A DNA stretch of 5,517 bases from Bacteroidota bacterium (GCA_022571135.1 JACZYK010000200.1:1-5517); one strand, 5' to 3'. Counted from the first letter of the stretch, positions 1 through 4,931 are shown. Translations and numbers: made by a program. Notes: a model not told the origin generated them from the sequence alone.

Positions 1-97
1 GGGCGATCAGGGCGTCAAGGACGGCGTCGGAGATCTGGTCGGCTACTTTATCAGGATGACCTTCGGATACGGATTCCGACGTAAAGAGAAAAGACAT
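1..97 (-). CDS. metK: S-adenosylmethionine synthetase (methionine adenosyltransferase), N-terminal 32 codons only
   Basis: The minus strand from the ATG at 97-95 encodes the classic MetK N terminus: an [13 protein letters not shown] segment near residues 5-17, then [10 protein letters not shown]. In the family, His14 of the EGHPDK motif and the neighbouring Asp and Lys lie in the ATP and Mg2+ site. The enzyme is cytoplasmic and makes S-adenosylmethionine from methionine and ATP. The gene is cut by the left edge, so roughly 350 or more residues are missing, and nothing can be said about its integrity beyond this stretch. The start fits because family members usually begin two to five residues before FTSESV. 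No Shine-Dalgarno sequence precedes it. It is divergent from acpP, and its leader carries a strong hairpin (164-199). Confidence 0.95.
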
Positions 98-163
98 AGA
101 TTTTGGAGCGGTGATCTAAAATAACATGGAACGGACGGGGCAAACGCTCTTCGGGCCCGTAGG

Positions 164-199
164 ATTCTTCAGTCGATGACGTCACATTGAATGAAGAAT
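164..199 (-). promoter_or_regulatory. 36-base hairpin in the metK upstream region
   Basis: Arms 164-171 (attcttca) and 192-199 (tgaagaat) are perfectly complementary. After one G-A mismatch (172/191) the pairing continues with 173-178 (tcgatg) and 185-190 (cattga), which includes one G-T wobble. This leaves a six-base loop at 179-184. In all, 14 of 15 positions pair with no bulge. The centre contains the palindrome tgacgtca (177-184). No T-run follows on either strand, so it does not look like an intrinsic terminator. It lies 67-102 bases upstream of the metK start and could be a leader RNA element or a protein-binding site; its function is not known. A weaker stem, acggg 135-139 with cccgt 156-160, lies between it and metK. 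Confidence 0.5.
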
Positions 200-225
200 A
201 GGCTCTGACTCAAGAAAACTGCAGA

Positions 226-257
226 CCAACGTACGGTGGAGCGGTCTGAAGCTCAAA
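226..257 (-). promoter_or_regulatory. possible metK promoter
   Basis: Read on the minus strand, a TTTG (257-254) is followed after 20 bases by TACGTTGG (233-226). This resembles the Bacteroidota-type pattern TTTG ... TAnnTTTG with one mismatch. An inverted repeat, cagacc (222-227) with ggtctg (243-248), overlaps it and could be an operator. If the promoter is real, the leader would be about 120 bases and would include the 164-199 hairpin. The match is weak and could be chance. Confidence 0.2.
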
Positions 258-289
258 AACGAAGCTTGTATCAAACGAACCAGAGCAGA

Positions 290-320
290 TTGCTTTCTAC
301 CCGAATGGTGCCGTAATTTG
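290..320 (+). promoter_or_regulatory. possible promoter for acpP-fabF
   Basis: TTGCTT (290-295) is followed after 17 bases by GTAATT (313-318), or after 18 bases by TAATTT. This is a passable -35/-10 pair that would start transcription near 326, about 100 bases before acpP. A competing reading uses TTGTCA (318-323) as -35 with a poor -10 near 342-347. Neither is decisive. Confidence 0.3.
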
Positions 321-361
321 TCAGTCTGCATTAGAAAAAAGTGCTACTCGCTTGAGTCCGG

Positions 362-388
362 AGCCGATTGTTCCGATCGGAACCGGCT
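362..388 (+). promoter_or_regulatory. palindrome and hairpin in the acpP leader
   Basis: Bases 370-383 (gttccgatcggaac) form a perfect 14-bp palindrome. It is flanked by agccg (362-366) and cggct (384-388), which also pair, with a three-base bulge (367-369). As RNA this gives a stem of five plus five pairs capped by a GATC loop, ending 38 bases before the acpP start codon. As DNA it looks like a dimeric operator. No U-run follows, so it is not a terminator. It could regulate acpP-fabF transcription or act as a leader structure; this is inference. Confidence 0.45.
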
Positions 389-426
389 GAATCCCAACCC
401 ACATCCCACAGAATAAGGTACTATCC

Positions 427-660
427 ATGGACGTCGCAGAAAAAGTAAAGGCCATCATTGTCGAGAAGCTCGGCGTTGACGTTGACGAGATTACGGACGA
501 CGCTTCGTTCGCGAATGACCTCGGAGCCGACTCTCTCGATACTGTCGAACTCATCATGGAATTCGAGAAGGAATTCGATGTGACGATTCCGGATGAAGAC
601 GCCGAAAAAATCGTGACCGTCGGCGACTCCATTACATACCTGTCCGGAGCCACCGGCTGA
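427..660 (+). CDS. acpP: acyl carrier protein
   Basis: This is a 77-residue acidic protein of normal ACP length and helical layout. The DSL motif at residues 35-37 (after LGA) supplies Ser36, where holo-ACP synthase attaches 4'-phosphopantetheine. The following helix, TVELIMEFEKEFDVTIPDE, is the acidic recognition helix that docks fatty-acid synthase partners. The protein carries growing acyl chains as thioesters in the cytoplasm, for type II fatty-acid synthesis and for lipid A and phospholipid acylation. The start is well supported by TAAGG at 414-418, eight bases before the ATG and the only good Shine-Dalgarno sequence in this window. fabF follows on the same strand 57 bases later, the common acpP-fabF arrangement, so co-transcription is likely. 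Confidence 0.97.
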   Translation: MDVAEKVKAIIVEKLGVDVDEITDDASFANDLGADSLDTVELIMEFEKEFDVTIPDEDAEKIVTVGDSITYLSGATG

Positions 661-717
661 TAGCGCCAACCGGCTTGCTTACGGTTTCGACATGAGTACA
701 AGCAACGCACGAGCGGC

Positions 718-1977
718 ATGAAAACGAGTGAGCGCAGAGTAGTGATCACGGGAATGGGCGCCTTAACGCCCATTGGCCTTTCTGTAGATTCCTACTGGGA
801 AGGAATGATGCGGGGAGACAGTGGCGCCCGCCCGATCACGTACTTCGATACGACATCGTTTGCGACGAAGTTCGCCTGTGAACTCAAGGATTTCGATGCC
901 CTGGACTTCCTGGACAGAAAGGCGGTGCGAAGACTGGATCCCTTCGTACAGTATGCTTTGATCGTCGCCGATCAGGCACTGAACGACGCCGGGATCGATT
1001 CCGGGTCGTTGTCCGTCGAAGAGCAGGAGCGCATCGGAGTCATTTTCGCCAGCGGCATCGGCGGCATGCAGGTTTTCACGAGTACTGCGATCGCAAACCA
1101 CGAGTCTGGGCCTCGCCATATTTCCCCATTCTTCATCCCGATGCTCATACCGGACATTGCTGCCGGTCAGATTTCGATTCGCCACGGCCTTCGCGGCCCG
1201 AATTACGGGGTCGTGTCGGCCTGCGCCACTGGCAACAACAATATCGGCGATGCTTTCATGCTCATCCAGCTCGGTCATGCCGACGCCATCGTTTGCGGCG
1301 GCGCCGAGGCCTGCATCGCCGAACTGGGAGTCGGAGGCTTCAACGCCATGAAGGCACTTTCGACCAGGAACGATGAGCCGCAGATCGCCAGCCGGCCGTT
1401 CGACGCGGAGAGAGACGGATTCGTACTCGGAGAGGGTGGAGGGGCGTTGTACGTCGAGGAGCTTGAACACGCCAGGGATCGTGGCGCGCGTATTTACGCA
1501 GAGATTATGGGCCTTGGAATGAGCGGAGACGCGCACCACATCACGGCGCCGGATCCGGAAGGAAAAGGAGCCTGCTCTGCCATGCGGGCGTCACTGCGCA
1601 ACGCCGGTCTGGATCCCACGGATGTCGACTATCTCAACGTGCACGGTACGTCCACTCCGCTCGGTGATATCGCGGAAACAAAAGCCGTGAAAATGGTCTT
1701 CGGCGCCCACGCGTACGACCTCAACCTGTCCTCGACAAAAAGCATGATCGGCCACCTGCTGGGCGCAGCCGGAGCCGTTGAGGCGATTGCAGCTATTCAA
1801 GCCATAACGCACAATTGTATTCCGCCGACGATCAATTTCGAATATCCGGACCCTGAATGCGACCTTAATAACACGTTCAATGAACCGGTGGAGCGAAAGG
1901 TCGATGTATCGATGAGTAACGCCTTCGGCTTCGGCGGTCACAACACGTCGGTCATCTTCGGCCGGTATACGGACTGA
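718..1977 (+). CDS. fabF: beta-ketoacyl-ACP synthase II (3-oxoacyl-ACP synthase)
   Basis: This 419-residue protein is a full-length KAS I/II-family condensing enzyme. It condenses malonyl-ACP with an acyl-ACP, releasing CO2, to extend fatty acids by two carbons. The N terminus has the family opening RRVVITGMGALTPIG. The nucleophile Cys169 sits in VSACATGNNN. His309 (NVHGTSTPLGD), Lys341 (SSTKSMIGH) and His346 complete the active site, and the GFGGHN gate loop is at 404-409. These correspond to E. coli FabF Cys163, His303, Lys335 and His340 with a constant offset of six, so no catalytic residue is missing. It lies 57 bases after acpP. Its ATG overlaps the TGA of a possible nine-codon mini-ORF (692-721), and it has no clear Shine-Dalgarno sequence. 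rnc, which often follows fabF, is absent here. FabB is a paralogue alternative, but length and motifs favour FabF. Confidence 0.95.
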   Translation: MKTSERRVVITGMGALTPIGLSVDSYWEGMMRGDSGARPITYFDTTSFATKFACELKDFDALDFLDRKAVRRLDPFVQYALIVADQALNDAGIDSGSLSVEEQERIGVIFASGIGGMQVFTSTAIANHESGPRHISPFFIPMLIPDIAAGQISIRHGLRGPNYGVVSACATGNNNIGDAFMLIQLGHADAIVCGGAEACIAELGVGGFNAMKALSTRNDEPQIASRPFDAERDGFVLGEGGGALYVEELEHARDRGARIYAEIMGLGMSGDAHHITAPDPEGKGACSAMRASLRNAGLDPTDVDYLNVHGTSTPLGDIAETKAVKMVFGAHAYDLNLSSTKSMIGHLLGAAGAVEAIAAIQAITHNCIPPTINFEYPDPECDLNNTFNEPVERKVDVSMSNAFGFGGHNTSVIFGRYTD

Positions 1978-1981
1978 AAAG

Positions 1982-2037
1982 GGTGTTGAAAACCACTGAA
2001 AACCTTCTGGACTAGTCGGATAAATCCGCGCAACACC
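1982..2037. other. stem-forming spacer between the convergent fabF and DUF721 genes
   Basis: In the 111-base convergent spacer, ggtgttg (1982-1988) can pair with caacacc (2031-2037), enclosing a small hairpin, cgga-taaa-tccg (2017-2028). A further four-bp stem (2062-2065 with 2073-2076) lies nearer the DUF721 stop. None is followed by a T-run on either strand, so I cannot call an intrinsic terminator. Transcription from both sides may end here by another route. Confidence 0.2.
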
Positions 2038-2088
2038 GAGAGTCATGACGCGCCCGTCCGAGGAGTCAAACCCTCCGATCCTTCTCCG

Positions 2089-2382
2089 TCAACGGAAGAC
2101 AATGTGATTAATCCGGTCCTCCCCCAACTCTTCGTTGAGACGACGGCGCCAGGATTCCCGGTTCAGATGCAGTTCCTGACGCCAGACCGCTGATTTGATT
2201 TTGACGATAAGGCGATCTCCCTTTACCCACGCCTTCTCTACTTCCCTTCCGATTCGCTCTCCTACGATATCTTCCCACACGGCCACAATCCGCGCATCCG
2301 CCAGTCTGGAGTCTATTCCGAGAGATGAGATCACATCCTTCAGGACGGAACCGAGGGACTGGGGGGCTTGATACTTTGGCAT
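2089..2382 (-). CDS. DUF721 / DciA-like protein
   Basis: A 97-residue protein with the DUF721 (DciA) fold signature. It has a short helix, LGSVLKDVISSLGI (10-23), then RIVAVWEDIVGERI with the conserved Trp36 and Gly41, then strand residues LIVKIKSAVWRQEL (58-71) with the conserved Ser and Trp, ending in a basic helix and HIVFR. In other bacteria DciA loads or recruits the replicative helicase DnaB. The short single-domain forms of this lineage are usually annotated only as DUF721, so a replication role here is inferred from family. The frame stays open upstream to an ATG at 2511, giving 140 residues. That extension runs through a tandem DNA repeat and lies upstream of a good -10 element (2411-2416), so the ATG at 2382 is preferred. 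The usual companion recF is not in the window. Confidence 0.85.
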   Translation of the reverse strand: MPKYQAPQSLGSVLKDVISSLGIDSRLADARIVAVWEDIVGERIGREVEKAWVKGDRLIVKIKSAVWRQELHLNRESWRRRLNEELGEDRINHIVFR

Positions 2383-2410
2383 GCCGGATTCGATGCGTCT
2401 GTCTGGCGGT

Positions 2411-2439
2411 AATATACTCCCGACTCTGCGCGGGCCCAA
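2411..2439 (-). promoter_or_regulatory. promoter of the DUF721/DciA-like gene
   Basis: On the minus strand a TTGGGC -35 (2439-2434) is separated by exactly 17 bases from a TATATT -10 (2416-2411), which matches five of six consensus bases. Transcription would start near 2404, giving a leader of about 22 bases to the ATG at 2382. This placement supports the shorter protein start. The tandem repeat at 2457-2530 lies just upstream of the -35. Confidence 0.5.
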
Positions 2440-2456
2440 TTCTCTTTGGCTGCGAG

Positions 2457-2536
2457 ACCCGATCCGACGACACTGCGCGCGCGGCTCCCACGAAACCCGA
2501 TCCGACGACACTGCGCGCGGCTCCCCCGAAACCCGA
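2457..2536. repeat. short tandem direct repeat, two copies plus a stub
   Basis: Copy 1 is 2457-2494 (38 bases) and copy 2 is 2495-2530 (36 bases). A third start, acccga, follows at 2531-2536. Each copy opens with acccgatccgacgacactg, then a GC run and a cggctccc-cgaa end. The copies differ only by one GC dinucleotide in the run and one A/C change near the end, so the duplication is recent or maintained. There is no spacer, so this is not a CRISPR array. It sits 18 bases upstream of the DUF721 promoter -35. Confidence 0.85.
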
Positions 2537-2547
2537 ATTAAATGGCC

Positions 2548-2596
2548 CGGGGGCGTCGATTAAGAACAGTCAAACTGCTCAGAACCGACACCCCCG
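2548..2596. repeat. 49-base imperfect hairpin in the intergenic region
   Basis: The arms are symmetric around base 2572 with no bulges. Pairs 2548-2558 with 2586-2596 match at 10 of 11 positions, through a run of five G against five C. Further in, 2560-2561, 2564-2565 and 2567-2570 pair with 2583-2584, 2579-2580 and 2574-2577, leaving a CAA loop. In total 18 of 23 positions pair. No T-run follows on either strand, so it is a structured element of unknown role, not a standard terminator. No start or ribosome-binding site is associated with it. Confidence 0.55.
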
Positions 2597-2623
2597 TAAC
2601 CACTCATCGGAAGACGCATTGTG

Positions 2624-2663
2624 TACTACGGTACCCTTGGCACCATAGTTACACTCCGTAGTA
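2624..2663. repeat. widely spaced inverted repeat upstream of the PLP-enzyme gene
   Basis: tactacgg (2624-2631) and ccgtagta (2656-2663) are perfect inverted eight-base arms with their centres 32 bp apart, about three helical turns. They bracket the possible -35 (2638-2643) and overlap the possible -10 of the gene to the right. A dimeric or looping regulator is one reading; a stem with a 24-base loop is another. A second small palindrome, acatc-ca-gatgt, lies at 2669-2680. Confidence 0.4.
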
Positions 2664-2667
2664 TCGC
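2638..2667 (+). promoter_or_regulatory. possible promoter of the PLP-enzyme gene
   Basis: TTGGCA (2638-2643), one base from the -35 consensus, is followed after 18 bases by TATCGC (2662-2667), a weak -10. Transcription would begin near 2675, giving a leader of about 215 bases that starts just before the stem-loop at 2683-2754. The -10 is poor, so confidence is low. Confidence 0.25.
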
Positions 2668-2682
2668 TACATCCAGATGTGT

Positions 2683-2754
2683 TACTCTGTCGGTCACCAT
2701 TCTTTAAAAACCGGGCAAATCGACGTGATTCGGACAGAGTACTTTTCCGCCCGG
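2683..2754 (+). promoter_or_regulatory. structured leader with possible H-type pseudoknot
   Basis: tactctgtc (2683-2691) pairs perfectly with gacagagta (2733-2741). After a two-base bulge (2731-2732) the stem continues as ggtcac (2692-2697) with gtgatt (2725-2730), including two G-T pairs. The result is a 15-pair stem with a 27-base loop. Within the loop, ccgggc (2711-2716) is exactly complementary to gcccgg (2749-2754), eight bases past the stem, so a six-pair all-GC pseudoknot can form. The loop also carries an A-rich run (2706-2710). Position in the leader of a sulfur-amino-acid-type enzyme suggests a cis-regulatory RNA, but it does not match the SAM-I or SAM-II consensus as I remember them. 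No ligand can be named. The remainder of the leader, 2755-2888, shows only the palindrome aggagctcct (2782-2791). Confidence 0.35.
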
Positions 2755-2888
2755 GTACGCGGGAGTGCCCATACGAATACAAGGAGCTCCTCGCGCGGTT
2801 GCGGTCCCGGTCGCCAAACAGACAGGCAGGTCCGTGCAAGTCCTTCCCGATGGCTACATTCGGACAATCCTTCATTTTTCCGACTCCC

Positions 2889-4016
2889 ATGACTCACATC
2901 TACACTCTTCTCGCACACGCCGGGGGCGACATCGATCAATCCTCGGGCGCTCTTATCCCACCCATCGAACTGGCTACAACCTATGAGCGTCATCCGGACG
3001 GCAGTTATCCCCTCGGCTTTAAATATGCGAGAGATGGAAATCCGACGAGGAGGCGCCTGGAATGCGCGTTGTCGAAACTGGAAGGCGGTTCAGACTGCAG
3101 GGCTTTTTCATCGGGAATGGCGGCCGGCAACGCGATCTTCCAGGCATTTTCGCCGGGTGATCATGTTCTGATTCCTGACGACGTGTATCACGGAATCAGA
3201 CACCTCGTTTTCGATCACTTCGGCCTGCGCGGTCCTGTGGCCACGGCTGTAAATATGTCTGACACCAAGGTTGTCGAATCGGCCTTCCGGGACAACACTC
3301 GGATGATCTGGATCGAATCTCCGTCCAATCCAATTCTGAAGATCACGGATATCAAGATGATATCGGAGATTGCCCGGGCCAGGGGCGCTATGGTCGTCGT
3401 TGACGCGACGTGGACGACCCCACTTCTACAACCATCATTCGACCTGGGAGCCGACCTCGTAATGTATTCGCTCACGAAATACATGGCCGGGCATTCGGAC
3501 GTGCTGGGCGGAGCAGTCCTCACGCGGGAAGGGTCGGACGTGTTTGACCGGATCTGTACGTACCAGCAACAGGCGGGCGCCGTCCTCGACCCGTTCTCTT
3601 CCTGGTTGACGATTCGCGGACTGCGAACCCTCGGCGTTAGACTGTCACACCAGTGTGCTTCCGCACAGGAGATCGCCTCTTTTCTCGAAAACCATAATCG
3701 AGTGCGGATCGTTCATTATCCCGGTCTTAAAGCCCACCCGGAACATGCCGTCGCAAAAAGTCAGATGAGTGGATTCGGAGCGATGATCTCATTCGAGATT
3801 GAGGGTGGAGAAAGGGAAGCCATGCAGGTTGCGGCGAGAGTCCGGGTGTTTACGCGAGCTACGAGCCTCGGAGCGACAGAAAGCCTGATCGAGCATCGCG
3901 CATCGATGGAAGGACCGCAAACTCAGACTCCGGCGAATCTACTGAGATTGTCCATCGGTCTCGAACATTCGGTTGATTTGATCGAGGATCTGGACCATGC
4001 ACTGGATGGCCATTAG
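2889..4016 (+). CDS. Cys/Met-metabolism PLP enzyme, cystathionine gamma-synthase/lyase-like
   Basis: A 375-residue fold-type I PLP enzyme of the trans-sulfuration family. Visible signatures are the HAGGDIDQSSGAL N terminus and the phosphate-binding Y46-A-R48 of KYARDGNPT. Also present are SSGMAA (74-79), the PLP-stacking Tyr100 (DDVYHG), Asp172 for the pyridine nitrogen, and the Schiff-base Lys197 in SLTKYMAGHSDV. The C-terminal part has SLGATESLIEH (326-336) and the carboxylate-binding Arg353 in LLRLSIGLE. Members use O-acyl-homoserine, cystathionine or methionine; sequence alone does not separate gamma-synthase from beta- or gamma-lyase. The usual Asn after the PLP aspartate is Ala173. ATG 2889 matches the family start. 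In-frame starts exist upstream (ATG 2850, ATG 2679, TTG 2799 behind an aaggag), but the extra residues look non-coding. Proline dehydrogenase follows 51 bases later. Confidence 0.88.
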   Translation: MTHIYTLLAHAGGDIDQSSGALIPPIELATTYERHPDGSYPLGFKYARDGNPTRRRLECALSKLEGGSDCRAFSSGMAAGNAIFQAFSPGDHVLIPDDVYHGIRHLVFDHFGLRGPVATAVNMSDTKVVESAFRDNTRMIWIESPSNPILKITDIKMISEIARARGAMVVVDATWTTPLLQPSFDLGADLVMYSLTKYMAGHSDVLGGAVLTREGSDVFDRICTYQQQAGAVLDPFSSWLTIRGLRTLGVRLSHQCASAQEIASFLENHNRVRIVHYPGLKAHPEHAVAKSQMSGFGAMISFEIEGGEREAMQVAARVRVFTRATSLGATESLIEHRASMEGPQTQTPANLLRLSIGLEHSVDLIEDLDHALDGH

Positions 4017-4048
4017 CTTAGTGTCCCGCCATCGAACCCAATTTTCCG

Positions 4049-4062
4049 GCCCGATATCGGGC
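4049..4062. promoter_or_regulatory. perfect 14-bp palindrome before the proline dehydrogenase start
   Basis: gcccgatatcgggc is self-complementary over all 14 bases and ends five bases before the ATG at 4068. As RNA it would give five GC-rich pairs with an AUAU loop directly over the translation-initiation region. As DNA it is a symmetric operator-like site. Its ccgat/atcgg half-sites resemble those of the acpP palindrome (370-383), which may be coincidence. Confidence 0.4.
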
Positions 4063-4067
4063 ATCGC

Positions 4068-4925
4068 ATGAGACTACCCTTCTTTCTGGCCAAGCGGTTC
4101 GTTGCTGCGGAGAGCCTGGGAGAGACACTTCCCGTCGCTGCCGCCCTTCATCGCAAAGGACTGCGTGTTACGCTGGACCAGCTGGGTGAATATATCAGCG
4201 ATCCCGAGCTGGCGACCTCCTCGCGAGATGCGTATATCGAGTTGATCCGGGACCTGGCCAACTCGGCGGAAGGCATCGACTGCAATATTTCGATCAAAAT
4301 GTCGATGCTTGGTCAGAAAATCGACGAGTCTTTCTGTCTGGATAACCTCCATCAGCTACTCTGTGTGGCGAAGGAAAACGACGCTTTCGTAAGACTCGAT
4401 ATGGAGGGAAGCGACGTTACGGAATCGACCCTGTCCATTTTTGAACGCGTCCATCCGGAGTATCCCAATAACGTCGGCATCGTTCTGCAGGCGTATCTGA
4501 GGCGGACTTCTGAAGATGTGACCCGCATGTGCGAACTCAACGCACGGGTTAGAATTTGCAAAGGTGCCTACAAAGAGCCGGCTTCTGTAGCCTATCAGAA
4601 TATGAATGACATTCGGGACCGTTTCATCGAACAGACGGAGACGTTGATTTCGCGAGGCCGTTATCCCGGAATTGCCACGCATGACGATATCCTTATCCGG
4701 CAGACAAAAGAATTTGTCCGGGCGAACGACATCCCGGCGGAGAAATTCGAGTTTCAGATGCTCTACGGTATACGCCCCAATACCCAGATCTCGATTGCTT
4801 CTGAGGGCTACAACATGCGCGTGTACATCCCGTTCGGACCGATGTGGCTCCCGTACTTCTCGCGCCGGCTTAGGGAGCGAAAAGAAAACGTGTTCTTCGT
4901 TCTGATGAACATGTTCAGGCGTTAG
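4068..4925 (+). CDS. proline dehydrogenase, monofunctional (PRODH, FAD-dependent)
   Basis: A 285-residue TIM-barrel flavoenzyme that oxidises L-proline to delta-1-pyrroline-5-carboxylate and passes electrons to the quinone pool. Family landmarks appear in order: RFVAAESL (10-17), TLDQLGE (35-41), SIKMSMLG with Lys77, VRLDMEGS with Asp111, and GIVLQAYLRRT with Gln141. Then come VRICKGAYKEP with Arg162 and Lys165, ATHDD (203-207), FEFQMLYGIR (227-236) and YIPFG. The substrate-binding arginine pair Arg266-Arg267 follows in FSRRLRER. No aldehyde-dehydrogenase half is attached, so the partner P5C dehydrogenase must be elsewhere. The N terminus is about 20-25 residues shorter than Thermus PRODH, missing part of the helical arm. 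The upstream frame is open to 4017 but lacks a start codon. The PLP-enzyme gene 51 bases upstream suggests an operon. Bacterial genes of this kind are named putB or fadM. Confidence 0.93.
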   Translation: MRLPFFLAKRFVAAESLGETLPVAAALHRKGLRVTLDQLGEYISDPELATSSRDAYIELIRDLANSAEGIDCNISIKMSMLGQKIDESFCLDNLHQLLCVAKENDAFVRLDMEGSDVTESTLSIFERVHPEYPNNVGIVLQAYLRRTSEDVTRMCELNARVRICKGAYKEPASVAYQNMNDIRDRFIEQTETLISRGRYPGIATHDDILIRQTKEFVRANDIPAEKFEFQMLYGIRPNTQISIASEGYNMRVYIPFGPMWLPYFSRRLRERKENVFFVLMNMFRR

Positions 4926-4931
4926 GATCGA

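Noticed and set aside
98..426. SAM-I, SAM-II or SAH riboswitch in the metK leader
   Set aside because: I could not find the conserved SAM-I core (GAGGGA, GGCCC and GCAACC blocks) or the SAM-II pseudoknot pattern on the metK strand. Only an unclassified hairpin is visible.
763..1539. Long minus-strand open frame inside fabF
   Set aside because: It is a shadow of codon use in fabF, which has all its catalytic motifs on the plus strand; the antisense protein shows no domain.
1982..2037. Intrinsic terminator after fabF
   Set aside because: Stems exist but no T-run follows on either strand, so it is listed only as a weak structured spacer.
2383..2511. 43-residue N-terminal extension of the DUF721 protein
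   Set aside because: It passes through the tandem DNA repeat and lies upstream of a TTGGGC-17-TATATT promoter, which would transcribe only the shorter form. The extra residues are low-complexity and basic.
2457..2536. CRISPR array
   Set aside because: The copies abut with no unique spacers, and there are no cas genes nearby.
2325..2648. Plus-strand 107-residue open frame through the DUF721 5' region and the repeats
   Set aside because: It is antisense to the real gene, contains the tandem repeat translated, has no ribosome-binding site and shows no recognisable domain.
2679..2888. 70-codon in-frame N-terminal extension of the PLP enzyme, with starts at ATG 2679, TTG 2799 and ATG 2850
   Set aside because: The translated extension is Arg- and Ser-rich without family similarity. 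Neighbouring frames are open as well, the region carries RNA-like stems, and the family N terminus aligns at ATG 2889.
2383..2888. tRNA or other standard structural RNA in the large intergenic region
   Set aside because: No T-loop GGTTCRANYCC motif or acceptor-stem arrangement was found on either strand, and no SRP or RNase P core motifs were seen.
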